Both the position numbers and the translations under genes were made by a program. A stretch of 64,000 bases of DNA from Thermomucor indicae-seudaticae. Taxonomy: Eukaryota > Mucoromycota > Mucoromycetes > Mucorales > Lichtheimiaceae. Location: contig JSYX01000001.1 of the NCBI GenBank assembly GCA_000787465.1, positions 124,001-188,000 on the forward strand, written 5' to 3'. The notes under the pieces were generated by a model, which worked only from the letters and a program-made list of their open reading frames with translations, made no database searches and was not told the DNA's origin. This document shows, in pieces, positions 23,210 through 35,195 of this stretch (the first letter of the stretch is position 1; the number at the start of each line of letters is the position of its first letter).

Positions 23210-24172
23210 ATGGGCAAAAGCTGCCTTTGGCAAATATTTGTTATGGCTATAGACGTGTCACTTGAGCACGTCATTGACATTCCAGATTCAAGCAGCTGCA
23301 TCATCCCTTTGCACGTCTTTGCATCCGGTTTCCAAACGTTACCGACGACATCACCTATTGTACTATTGATCCATGGCGCTGGTGGCGACCATTTTCATTT
23401 TGATACTACAATTCCAATTCTTGTCAAAGCTGGATACCGCGTTTTGACGTGCGATCTGCGCTGCCATGGAGCATCCCAGCCAACAAGACCCGAAGAAGAT
23501 GGCATCTTCACGTTCCAAACGATAGTGGATGACTTTGACCAAATATTGCGCTGGGTGAAAAAGGAATACTGCTGGTGCGAAAAAGTAGAATTACTGATTG
23601 GAGGCTTGTCCATGGGTGGCATGATTGCCCAAGTGTGCGTCCAAGAAAGACGACAAAGCTGGGAGCTCGAGCTTGGGTTCTTCGTGCGTACACTCATAGC
23701 CATTGCGTGTCCGTCAACCAGCATGATTTGGCCTCGAATGGCTTGGATGGACATGTATCGTGATATGGAGACTCCCGATCGAAACCTCACACAGGTAGCT
23801 CAAATGTCAATTGCTGCGTCCGCCGTTACAGGGCATGGAAAGAAGGAAGCCGAGCGAGCCATTTCATTGATTAATGATCGAACACTGTTCCAATGCCTTC
23901 GCTCTTGCGCTTTAGCATTGCCCGCACCACACCACAGCCCGACGACGACAGTGCCACAGTTTGAGCAGAATAGTATCCTCACCATATCACAATTACTGAT
24001 TACTGGCCACGAGGATCCACACACAATACAGGTCATGAAAGCTTGGCATACGTTCAACATGGAAAAAACCATCCCGAGCCGATTTTACTCGATTCCAAAT
24101 GCTGGGCACATGGTGCCTCTGGATGCTGGCGATCGTCTTGCTGAACTGATCCTTTCTTCGTCATCAAAATAA
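23210..24172 (+). CDS. alpha/beta hydrolase
   Basis: A single-exon alpha/beta-hydrolase-fold enzyme of 320 residues. The oxyanion-hole strand is IVLLIHGAGGDHFHF, followed by GYRVLTCDLRCHGAS. The nucleophile elbow is IGGLSMGGMIAQ (Ser). The acid is probably Asp in TGHEDPHT and the His is in IPNAGHMVPLD, completing a Ser-Asp-His triad. ATG 23210 is first in frame; the next Met at 23243 (MAIDVSLEHVIDIPD) is equally plausible. The substrate is unknown: esterase, epoxide hydrolase and lipase families share these motifs. Its TAA is separated by one base from the stop of the opposing TMEM42-like gene. It starts about 110 bp beyond the transposon end. Confidence 0.88.
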   Translation: MGKSCLWQIFVMAIDVSLEHVIDIPDSSSCIIPLHVFASGFQTLPTTSPIVLLIHGAGGDHFHFDTTIPILVKAGYRVLTCDLRCHGASQPTRPEEDGIFTFQTIVDDFDQILRWVKKEYCWCEKVELLIGGLSMGGMIAQVCVQERRQSWELELGFFVRTLIAIACPSTSMIWPRMAWMDMYRDMETPDRNLTQVAQMSIAASAVTGHGKKEAERAISLINDRTLFQCLRSCALALPAPHHSPTTTVPQFEQNSILTISQLLITGHEDPHTIQVMKAWHTFNMEKTIPSRFYSIPNAGHMVPLDAGDRLAELILSSSSK

Positions 24173-24173
24173 A

Positions 24174-24912
24174 CTATTCCTTTTTGTGATGGCCCTCCCT
24201 TTCCTTTTGCGACCTTGAGAGAAGAATCGTCCCTGATAATATCAGACTTGCCCCGATCCACCAACTTAGAGCCAGAGGCTCATCGAAAATTAAATGTCCC
24301 AAGAGCGCCTAAAACTCGTCCATCAGCCTTCGCTTTCGACTTCAAAAGTACACGATTTACCGAGACGCTAAAGTTCACGGCACCGTTGACAGTCGTGGCC
24401 TGTACAGAGGACGGTGCTGCATTCAAGGCCTTGGTAAACAATGTCCACATGAGTGCATTGCAAGCAAATATAAGACCAAAGCACAATGCACGAATCGTTA
24501 ACAGAATCATCTAGAAGGCTTAGTAATAAGCGATGGTAACGCGTCGCATCCCCCCAATAAAGCTACCTCAGATGGAAACAGGACAGGGACACCTAGCTTT
24601 TCAAGCCATTGCAACAAGCTATCGTGCAGTAATGCTGTACGGCTGTCGGAAAAGAGTTTAGCAAAGACAGATGAAAGAGATGCAAATGTGCCTGAAAGAA
24701 CAGCCAAAGGGATAAAGGTTATGGGCATTGTTTTTTTTCTTTGTGTACTCAACCAACGGAAGCTGTGAAATAAAAACGCGGATCATGCTTGCTAACCAAT
24801 GAATTGCTTCGAAAATCCACAAGGAACGCGTCGTGCGTAGTGACATGAGCGCGTGTGGACGTTGTCGAAGCGACCAGTCCACCTTCAACGACTCGTAGAT
24901 AGCACTGAGCAT
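24174..24912 (-). CDS. TMEM42-like / EamA-type small membrane protein
   Basis: A four-membrane-segment protein of the DMT superfamily, closest to TMEM42. Four exons join cleanly. Exon 2 has MPITFIPLAVLSGTFASLSS and VFAKLFSDSR, exon 3 RALCFGLIFACNALMWTLFT and KALNAAPSSVQATTVNGAVN, exon 4 ALLGHLIFDEPLALSWWIGA and SLILSGTILLSR, ending with a Lys-rich tail (REGHHKKE). The segment N..MWT.F.KAL..A.SS.QAT..N.A.NF is the family hallmark. An upstream exon beginning ATG at 24912 splices in frame (HC-FRWLSTQRKK) and adds a soluble N-terminal extension; the ATG at 24728 is the alternative start. Transport activity has not been assigned to this family with certainty. Confidence 0.82.
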
Positions 24913-25372
24913 ACAATATAGTCCATCCTCAAGCTTTCTCTTCTTTGTTCGGTCGTAAAAACCAGAACGAACTCAACAACATTCACCTTTCTTTAGCTTA
25001 ACCTTTTCCTTTGGAATTAATTGAATCGTAAGATGTTTGCTTCGATATTTTAGCAGCTTTGTTGATGAATATCCTTTCAAGACTGCAGATACGAATCACG
25101 TATCGAATCATCTTGAAGAGCATATCGAAGAAGCTGTACCTGTATGAAAAATCTAGTCTGCATCATTATTTGTCCAGCAATACGCAAACTTTTCGATGTA
25201 TTCGAAAATGCAGAAAAGACGTTATCCGATTTGCAGTTCATCGTACGTTGTGCCATAGTTTCCCGTGAATGCGGGTTTCAGCATGCTTTGGGTGCGTCGT
25301 CGTCTGAAATTTTCAAGTGCGCCAAAAAGCCTGTAAAAAAAGGACAGCACAAATCCTTGCGTTTTTTCAGTG

Positions 25373-27413
25373 ATGTCCTTCTCGTTTGGTACCGCTTCAA
25401 ATCAGCCATCAGGTTTCGGATCGGCAGGTACATGTCTTGCAGCAAATGCAGCTCCGTGTATAGAAAAGACCATGACCACTGGAAATTTCCTTGATCGTAT
25501 AATAGCCACGTTAATTCGTTCTTTTCGCCCTTTATTCTTCAGGTTTTGGCGCGTCAGGGTCTTCACAACATAACCAAGCAGGCACTCTGTTTGGTGCCGG
25601 GACGCAAAATACGACATCAGCGTTTGGTACGGGTAGCAGCAGCAACACGTCAGCTGGAACATTGTTTGGAACAACGCCTTCCACCTCCACAACCACAAGC
25701 GGTAACAACCGTCCCTAGCACCTTCAAACATATATCGATCGACTTACACTTTAGCTCTTAAGGTCCTTCTTTCGGCGGTTTCGGTAGCACTACCTCTACG
25801 GCCTCCGGCACTTCGTTCAGCTTTGGCAACACTCCTTCCACTGGCACAGGATTCGGTGCATCGACTGGTACCTCGACTTCTGGTAACTAAATCGCCAATC
25901 CGACAAAGCAATCCGTAGCGAAATTCGAATTAATCACGCTGCGATTTTAGGCACCTTTAACTTTGGTAACATGTCATCAGCTCCAAGCACCAGCTTTGGT
26001 ACCGGCAACACCACGTTTGGTACTGCCCCAGCTACTTCAACGACTGGTAAAACTGATTGTATTTAGCCGTTGTCTGCGCGGCATCACAGATCACTTATTA
26101 TTGCACGTGGAAAACGAACAGGAACAACATTTGGTTTCGGTAACACTTCCACGGCACCAAATACGTTATTCGGCGGAACCTCATCGACCTTTGGCGCGCC
26201 TTCGACAGGTAAAGCAAGTGCCCTATACGACGACACAAGAATCACGCGGACTGATTATTGCCAGGTACAACATTTGGTTTCGGGCAACAACAACAGCAAG
26301 CAAAACTGCCAGGGCAGACGACTGCTCCTCAAAACATATGGCAACAATTAGCTTTGATACGTGCACACTTTGATCCATCCTCACATCTATGTCGATTTAG
26401 GGTAACAAATGACTTTTTAAGTGCTTATGAAAACGGTGGTGTTAATTTGCCTTGAAAGCACTATTTCTATAACGTCGTTCCACCAAACGAGCGACACCTC
26501 TATATCAAACCGCCAAATGAAGACGAACAATTATGGAATGAGGCCATGCGGCACAACCCTGATCCTTCAACGTGAGTAGTAGTCGTCGTTTTTCCCTGTC
26601 AACTCGGAAGGCTTACAGTTGAATGATACAAGTCTTGTGCCAGTCCTCGCTGTAGGTTTCGGCGATGTGTCGAAGCGTATGCTTATTCAAGAGAAAGCAG
26701 CCGAAGCTCACAGAGACAGACTCAACGTAAGGTGTCGCTAAAGAAAAAAAGGAAGCTTGTAAGCGAAGTGGTCTGACATTATTGGGTTTGGTATAGGAAA
26801 TCTCTGATCGGCTATTGACTATTCGTCAAAAGCTGGTATTGGGCTCCTTTGTCAAACTTGAAGAGCAAAGGAGACGTCATGTGGACCTGGTACAGAGACT
26901 TATACGGGTAATGCTTATATATCTTTAAGCTGTGCGTGCGCTTTTAGTCGACTCATGACGTGGTGGGAAACAGTTACTTCGGTTTGTTCAAGTACTTCGC
27001 TATAAAGGATTCCCACTGCAGTTCGAAGAACAAGAAATGTTGCAACAGTTGAAGCAACTGGCTGAACTACCGTTCAATCCAGAGCAACTCAATGCAAAAC
27101 TTCGTGAAGTGTGGAATACTTTACAAGGCATCAAGCGACGGCGGATGATAAATCAGGCCGAAGCCTCAGAGGCATGGCGAGCTACGAGCCAAGAAGATAT
27201 TGATACCATTGCTAAAGTAAGTGAAACGGACTGAAGAAAGAAAACCGGTCGCTAATGCTATTTGCTTTACAGCTCCTCGAGGAACAACAGCAAGGCTTGC
27301 GACAGATATCAAGTATACTGCATAAAGACAAGGAGGAAATCGAGAACATTGAAGAAGGTCTAAAGAGCCACGTCAGGAGAGATGATACCAGGGTCTCCTT
27401 GATGAGTTCATAG
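25373..27413 (+). CDS. NUP54: FG nucleoporin Nup54/Nup57
   Basis: A central-channel nucleoporin of the Nsp1-Nup57-Nup49 (Nup62-58-54) complex. The start MSFSFGTASNQPSGFGSAG at 25373 opens an FG/GLFG-like repeat region spread over six or so short exons (for example GTLFGAGTQNTTSAFGTGSS and SFGGFGSTTSTASGTSFSFG). The conserved C-terminal half begins NIWQQLALIRAHFDPSSHLC and continues YFYNVVPPNERHLYIKPPNE, LWNEAMRHNPDPST and LVPVLAVGFGDVSKRMLIQE. Coiled coil then runs to the end (MLQQLKQLAELPFNPEQLNA, LLEEQQQGLRQISSILHKD). Stop at 27411-27413. Introns of 50-90 bp break the repeats between Gly codons. The product is complete and of normal architecture. Confidence 0.94.
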
Positions 27414-27619
27414 ATCGCTAATTCAATAACAAAAATCTACTTTGTATTGACTATGGATCGGGTGATATATCTGGAAGCGGGAACATGCGTGGTAGATGGG
27501 AGAAAGTTTGGATACACCAGGGTTGGAGTAGCGTCTTCTCATTTTTTGCGGATTAATGACTGATGATCTACAAGTGAGAGAGTGTTTTATGTAAAGGGAG
27601 GAGAATATTATCGATGCGT

Positions 27620-30600
27620 CTACATGGCGTTGGCGACCTTCTGTTTGATCTCCAAAATTGCATTTACGAATTCTACGTTGCTAATAAAAGGTGAGTAATC
27701 TGCAAGCAAAATAGTTTGCTGGGATGCTTACTTGAGATTATCTGAATTAGCGGCGGACAAGTTAAAGATACCAGCCATCATCTGTTCTGCGACTTGCTGG
27801 GTTACAGAGGGTGGAAACTCGTTGAGGAGTCGCAGGCATTTCAGGATGTCTTCCTGCATATTCGCCTTGAAAGAGATGTATGTCGTTAGATCATGACAGC
27901 ATCTTAGCCCTGTAACAATTACCTTGCTCGAGAAAGAAATGCAGAGTCTTAAAAGGCCAACTACAGTTCGTTCGTTCACGAGAGGGCTTTGCCTATCCGC
28001 ATGGTTAAGAATACCAAAAATATAATCCATCGCGTAAGGCCTATAAATCAGGTCAGTCTTGTGCAGCACCTATAGAGTGATGAGTTACACATTACCAGAT
28101 AAGTTCAATACGCTCTGGATTCCGAATAGCAATGGTGATAATGAATTCCAAAAATAAGACAGTAACTGGGTCGTATGGGATATTTGCTGTCGACCTTTCA
28201 ATGGACTCTTTATCATAACCAACTTGCTGCATAAAAGTCAATAACGCCTCAAGCGGCTCCGTTTCAAGCTTGCTATAACCATCATTACTTCGTTAAACAA
28301 TTTTTCCTGCTTTTCCCTCTCTGGTATTATTCTTACCAGATATCTGAGAATAACTCTTCCAGCTTACAGGCTGCTACGCAATCAACAGCACACATGGTGC
28401 TCTCCACTTCGTCTTCTGAAGGATCGGCGCGATACGTTACATCGTTCGAATAGGGGGACAGTAAGTAAGAAGACAAAGTCGATAACAGTGATCCGTCTCG
28501 ACGATTCTGAGGTTTGGGTGGTGTAGGACTCTTTGGTTTTAACGGGATACTGGTAGTCCCGGAAACAAAGTCTTCTACTTGTAGCATCGACCCAGGCAAC
28601 AGAGAATTGACAAACAGGTTACGGATGATTTCCAGAATCTAGGGATAAGCAATTTTAGCATAAGCATAGTAGAAGACAGCCAGCATAAATCGCACCTTTC
28701 TCCAGCCTTTCCGTAGTGAGTTGCCGTGCCTGGTCACCACTGCAAACACTACAACAGCCGCTAGCTGACCTCGATAGTTTTGCCCAAACTGTACAGACAA
28801 TTGGCTTACGACGTATTTTTGTCCAGCAACGTCCACGATAGGATCCGGAAGCGAGCTTTGACTGCCCGCATCTTCCAACAGACCCGTCATGTTTGCAAGG
28901 TTGACGACAATAGCATCAAATACGTCGCACAGTTGAAAGTGCGCCGAAAGCATGGCACATTGATGGAACCCAGTGATTGCCTTCTGCAGTGTCGTGTCGT
29001 CTTGAGCATTGCCAAAAGCTACGGGAATTGTCAGGCAAAGTATCGAGCAGTAAGTTGACATGGATCTTACCATAGGCTATGGCAGCCAACAAAGGTTTCC
29101 AGGCGAGCTCGAAAACATGCTTATCGTATGCCGACGTGTCGCAGACAACAAATGGCCCTGCCGTTGTGGATCGTTGTAGTAGTTGCTTCCATGCATAGTT
29201 GAACCCCAGTTGCCCGTCGTGTTCTTCAGGCATCACAATTTCATCATGCCGGATAGCCTCATAGATAGCACTCTATCGAGATATAATATCAGCGACACGT
29301 CCGACTTGTGGGCATTGGTCCACAAGATACATACCAAATGTTCCTTTGGGAAATCCTTGCCATCATTGACTCCTCTCAGGTTTCTCATATAATCCTCCAG
29401 GGTCATTCGGCGCTAAGGACGTGTAAGCTTAACATAGCTGATTTGGCTGCGGGCAAACTTACTCTGACTTGAGGGTTATGTTGATCTGTGTTAAGCATAA
29501 TAATGGAATAAGCCAGCAATTGCGCAGCCTCTGGGTTGCTTATTTCTGGAGGACGAGACTCGAAAAAGACTTCGGCGAAGGTATCCGTTACTCGCATGAT
29601 TTGCTGGGATTCTCCCGGCAAACGAAAGGTTTCCAATACCATCCTCAAAGCTTCATCCATCCGTTTCTACACGTATACAATTGTTTGAGCAAAAGCTGTA
29701 TAGCGATCATTTCCGCATGTCAGCTTACACCAGCAAAATCAAACTGACGCATGAAAGCCTGCAAAAGCGGCAGGTTCTCTGGCTTGCCTAAATACTCGCC
29801 GAGAATCTTTTTGTTCAATTGCTGGGTTGACCGTAAAAAGCGGGCGAGACTGACAGTAGTGTCGCCTTGCTCGTCAGGTTGAATAATACCATTTTCTGGA
29901 AAAAGAACTTTAGCAAGTTACGTGCCATCTATATGCATCACAATTTCTTACCTAGCAAAAACTGAATACCCTTCTTGGGATTCTCGTTGAAGAGTGACGC
30001 CCCTTGAAGGATCAATTTCTTTCGCGCCTTCTGCTCCAACAATTCGGAAGTTGATGTCAGGCCCTGATTTTGCCCTGTGCGTTAGGAACTGTGTCAAAAG
30101 TACCAGCCAGATATCCAACCTTTGATTCTGTATCTGCATCATTCTACCAGGAGAATGAAAATTAGCTACGAAAACATTTCTCAAAGTAAAAGCGTGCTCT
30201 TAGATTACCTCCAAGTTAATACGATCGACTAATTGATCGATAAACATGAGTAGGGTATCCAAGCACAACGAATGGGAATTAAAGATACTATATCCATTAG
30301 GGTCAAAGAAGGAATTCTGTAATAATGTCGCAGTGAGCTACTGAAACAGTAACGTCCTTCCAGGCTCCATTTACCTTGCTAAGGAAATGTATAATTTCTT
30401 CAAATAGGTCGCCGCAAGAAAGATTACAATCATAGTTGAACCACAAGTCAACCATAAAGGTGGGTATCCTTGCACACTGCAACAAGCATTCCAGTAGCAG
30501 TTCCCGCACTTCGGCGGAAATTGGCGAGTAATCGTTTCCTTTTAACGAGCGAGAATACATGCTAGGCGATGAACTCCGGACGTCTACATGACTTGCTGCC

Positions 30601-32654
30601 GCTGATCGATGCTCTCCGTTTTCCTTTGAGGATGGAACGAGGCTGATAACACCGTCTTCATTCACGTCAATTACCATTCCTCTGCTTCCGATACCAACGG
30701 GCGGTGATAGTCGTTCGATTAAGAAGAATAGGAATAATTCTTGCTGCAATTTAAGGTGTGGGCGCATAGTATTAAAAACGGATGATATGACTCGTAGTGT
30801 AAGTGTAAGCAAAGGTGTTGCATCGGTTTTTGCCAGCTAGATAAGAATTAGGAATCCAAAGTAAAGAAACAATAAGTAGAGTAGACTTACTTGAAATAGA
30901 TATTTACAAAAGTCATCAGCGATCAAATTTCGCAGAGTCTCGAAGCGACTGATACTTCTTCCACCAACTTCAAAAGCCACGTTTAATACGCTTAGTGCCA
31001 TCAGACGCATAGAATCTGTATGTTTATGTTCATGAGGATTAAGCAGAGATATAAGGACACGCAAAAGTTCCCGGATAGCCGGTAAGCCATAAGGCCGCAG
31101 AGTAGTAGAGTCTTTATACAATATATTAGCCAAGTCTTCAAGCAGCGATCGCAAATAGGTTCCCTAAAGCTAGCTGTACCTGCATTCCCCGACTGTTCCT
31201 CTTCTGCCGGTGGTTTTGCCGTATCGGCACCAGCCTGTTGCTCTTGCGGTACCGAATGAGATGCCACGACATTATTCGTATCTCCACTGCGATCTTGCTC
31301 AAGTACACCAAACTCAGTTGGTATAGCGTTGTTCGCAGGTGTATCTTCTTCTGCTTTCTCAGTTTCATATTGAGGTGCTGGTAATGGTGACTGTGTTGGT
31401 GCGCTCATATGAGGCGTATGCATGATAGGGTCGTTTGCGAAGCTTTCCTTTGCTGGATCATCTGCTTTTGCTTCATCCGGTGACTCCACGTACACCCACT
31501 CGTCCTCCAAGGTTTTTAATCTTGAAGCAAAACAAGGACACTTAGCCGACTCATGTTTGTTGATAGTAAGTAGACGCCAAACGAACCTTTCAAAAATGGA
31601 TATGACCATGTTTGTCATCACATGCTCTGCTGATCTCCGTAGCATTTCTATAACAAGCATTGAGCTTTCCCCAAGCAAGACTGAACAGTAGCCAATCAGC
31701 ACTTACCACTTAATCTCATTTGACAGCACATGCTGAGTCCAGTTTCCATCATTTCACATACGGCCTCATCACTAAGCACTTGACCGCATTCGCTTGTGAG
31801 AGCCATTTCCAGAACCTGCAGCATCCTCAGTAGCACGAGTTCATCAGATGCAGCGTCAGACGCCTCAAATTTACAGTGGGTTGCCGCTGAAGATAGGGCG
31901 TTCATGGCGAGTGGCAGATTGGTGTTATGTAAACCTGGGAGCGGAACGTCAGGACCAACCAACAATGAACTTGTTCCGAAACTCACCAAGAATCCCATAA
32001 TGCAGAAACTTCTCAATGCTTCCTAAGGCGGTTCCAGCAATCGGACCCGTTGTATTACCAGAGCGGATAACCTCCAGGAAAGGATTAAGCAGCATCAATG
32101 CATCCAGCTCTCCCACGTCTGCAAGTGAAAAGCCGGATCAATTGAGCGGGTCGACGGTATGTCCTACTCATGAATACCTTGCACAGTCCCCAGATATTCT
32201 CGTAGTTTTTGGAACCCTTCCATCAACGGGTTTTCCTTGGAGTGCGATATCAGCAATCAGACGTTACCCCATAACTGGAGTCCTGCTCTCTCTCACCTGT
32301 TTGCCAGTGCGTGTTTCTTTTGTATTGCCCTGACCTTTACGTAATCCCATACTGATACCCAAGCTGCCCATACCGAGTCCACCCACATTCATGCCTGCCC
32401 AACGCGCGTTCTTTCGCATGGCACTCGTAACCGCTAATCAATAGTTCGTTTTTAAGTCCTGAATGCGCGAATCACAACTCGTAGAGAAAGAGAGCATATA
32501 TGTTACCGATAATTTCTGCATGAACAAGTTGGTACCAAGTGAGTTCCGATTTGATACGATGCGTAGACTCAATCATGGCAAAGGAAGTGCTTGCTCTGTG
32601 TGCCAAAACAGATGGCGGTGAAACGACTTGTTCATCTGGAGTTGTTGTCGTCAT
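27620..32654 (-). CDS. GEA1: Arf guanine nucleotide exchange factor, Gea/GBF1 family
   Basis: A large Sec7-domain exchange factor activating Arf1 at the Golgi. The first ATG in frame is 32654 (MTTTTPDEQVVSPPSVLAHR), followed by the DCB region (ELTWYQLVHAEIIGN and TSAMRKNARWAG). Next are NPFLEVIRSGNTTGPIAGTA and IEKFLHYGIL, then the HUS-type region. The Sec7 domain lies near 29400-29850: FLGKPENLPLLQAFMRQFDF, ALRMVLETFRLPGESQQIMR with the catalytic glutamic finger in LPGES, and LLAYSIIMLNTDQHNPQV. Long HDS-like helical regions follow, and the C-terminus reads DYSPFISNVEFVNAILEIKQ. An Asp/Glu/Pro-rich insert lies at about 31200-31500. There are about twenty exons, roughly 1,400-1,500 residues. 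Gea1 and Gea2 cannot be separated. Confidence 0.93.
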
Positions 32655-34229
32655 TCGGAGATCATGCAACGATTCACAAAGTTTGTCATGCAATTATGAT
32701 GTTCACAGCGTCCCTCCCTTGTATTGTTCAATTGCGTCTTATATGTGTATACTGTTGGGGGATGCAGGACAGCAAAGTGCAAGTTAAAATTGGACCCTTT
32801 TCAAGCGGGGTTTTTTTGATCGGCCCAAGCAAGGAACAGACAATTGACAGGATTTGGACTGGAAATGCGTAGGATACTGTTTATTGATCAGTTTTGCGCT
32901 ACTTAAAGGTATATTTTGCAACAACAGTAAACCAAATTTGCGCTAAAATGAGACCGATCTTACGTTGAACGAAGAATATGTTTGCTTACCTTGTGCTGAA
33001 ACCTGGCTTTCAGTCAACGCAAAATACACCTCGAGCAGCACATAAGTCCAATATTGGTTAGATACGTTTTCCTTTGCTCTCCATTGTTATATGTCACTTA
33101 CCCCCGAAGGGTATTGCCTCTTTGCCAGGGACGAATCCCGCATCTGTTACCTGTGGGGGCGGTATAAATAGCAAGATTGTAGCGCCCTTGGAAAGAGACT
33201 TCCGATGATTCACTTGAGTTTCTGATTATATTGACGATAGGTAGTTAATGTTAAAACCTAGTGCGATTCACCCAAGAAATCAATTGAAAAATGGAAGCAA
33301 TGCAAAAGGGTGTTTGCCAGCAGCGTCAAAAGGTTTTTCCGCAAGTGCAAATCAAACGGGAAAAATCCAGAAAAGAAACCACTCCCATTACGCGTACTTT
33401 ATTATGCAGCCATTCTAACGCACAGATGCATATCATAAGCCTTCTGCAGCGTATAGGATTTTTATATCACGGTGCAAATGTATTTTGATTTCACCGTAGA
33501 CCTTCGTCAAAGCATGCCGCGAATTTCACTTGAAGTTGACGCATATCAAATTTCCGTGCACAAAGATGCAGAATTTGCTTGCATCCACTATCCACTTGAA
33601 GTAAGGAGAAAACAAACAGAAGCCTTAGCCTGTATGCATCTACCCGTTTTCACTACGGCGAACACTTTGACAAAGCAAAATCAAATTACTTTACAAGGCA
33701 TGTGCAATCTTGAGTAAATAACTTTCTCATGTATTAAAGCAGGAAGAAGACCTCACCTTTTTACGAACAGTGTTCGGACAAGCGGTTCGATTGAAAAAGA
33801 ACAGGTAACGGACGCTACACCATATGACGTCTTTTAATGACTGCACCATCTCTACTCGTCCCAAAGCTTTCAAGAGAAACGAAATAGGGACCAGCTTTTA
33901 TCTGATAAACGACCATTCGCCGCACATATCCATCGGTTAGCGTCCTCCCGACTTGGCGCAGACACTCTTTCCTTCTTTCTTTCTTTGTTTCTTTATTCGG
34001 TTCCAAATTTGATCCTTTGACAGTTTTATGCTTGGCTCAAAAAGGGGAATCAGCTTATTGCGTAAATAGAATAACGCACACGGCAAGGAAAAAAAGCCAT
34101 CTACTATGATGTTTGAGCCAAGCTTTCGAATCGATCTTAACTGGCGGAACTGAAAATGTGTAACCTTCAAAGGAATTTTCCCCGCTCATAAAAAATGGGA
34201 TCAACCTTCCTTCTTCCTTCCAGGACCAC
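32655..34229. other. divergent intergenic interval, no confident gene
   Basis: About 1.6 kb lie between the Gea start and the YdcZ-type gene. Only short unconvincing ORFs occur (33291-33488 and 33472-33717). A TTTC-rich microsatellite-like tract lies at 33965-33995. I see no RNA gene. Confidence 0.4.
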
Positions 34230-35077
34230 ATGGTGGATAGACAGCATGTCACTCAAAGTCAACCGACGCTTTGTGCCGCAGACAGCGAAAAGACCATCGG
34301 ATTATCCCGTATCACGACTGCTCCAGCTGCTATCCGTTCTTCTGATGAAAAGCAAGCCTCATCCGATTGGCGACAAAAGATCAACCAAAGCCCACTTTTC
34401 CCTGCGGTATTGTTAGTCGCAGCAGGATGCGGTGTCGCGTTTCAATCCGGTATGATTCTTCAAAGGCCTTATTTCTTGTGCATCTTATCATCGAACATTT
34501 CAAAGGGATGAATGCCACCATGCGAGACGTGGGAGGCCGCTCGTTTTCGGCGGTCATGAACTTTGCCGTTGGATTTTCGGCAGGCATCCTGATCTTTATA
34601 TTAGATCTACTCGTCATCCGGACAAGTCCGCCGAAAGTTGAACGACTGAAGCGTAAGCCCCTTCCTTGATGTGGATTAGTCATCCATCCAAGCTCAACCC
34701 GGATTATTTCCGCTTTTAGAGGCCCCTTGGTATTCATGGCTAGGTAATGGGTAAATGTTTTATCTCGAAGGCCGTGATACTTAGCATTGGGCGCGATAGG
34801 CGGTGCCTTTGGTACTTATTATATCATTATCAATATTCTGATCATCCCAAAGCTCGGTGCAGGCACCGTACTAAGCGTCTTTGTGTGCGCTCAGGTAAAG
34901 TCAAGACTTTTCGATCTACATCGGAATTTACTTAGTCCTGGAGGGTGGCAGGTGATAATGGCTTGTATTATGGATCATTTCGGGATCACTGGAATTGCTA
35001 AGCGGCGATACTCTATCTATCGAATTCTGGCCTCCCTGGGATTGATCGGCTGCGTTGCTGTTATTACACTGTTTTAA
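34230..35077 (+). CDS. DMT-superfamily YdcZ-type (DUF606) membrane protein
   Basis: A small multi-pass membrane protein of the YdcZ/DUF606 branch of the drug/metabolite transporter superfamily. Five exons: a 60-residue soluble N-terminus, TM1 FPAVLLVAAGCGVAFQS, then GMNATMRDVGGRSFSAVMNF and AVGFSAGILIFILDLLVIRT. The QAPWYSWLALGAIGGAFGTY block ('PWWAWLGG' in bacterial members) is rebuilt across two introns. It continues with IIINILIIPKLGAGTVLSVF, then an intron of 57 bp (19 codons, so open in frame) within FVCAQ-VIMACIMDHFG, and a final TM. The QxxxxxxxDHFG signature matches the family. Substrate unknown. It is convergent with the GATA gene, 118 bp apart. Confidence 0.82.
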
Positions 35078-35195
35078 TGATCTTTATGCTAGATAGATAC
35101 CTGTTTATTTACCCGATTTTGTACGCTTACTGAATTTATGTACATAAAACGTTTTTCGTAGGGCTGTGTTATTCTTCGATTTCGACAATGCGCGG

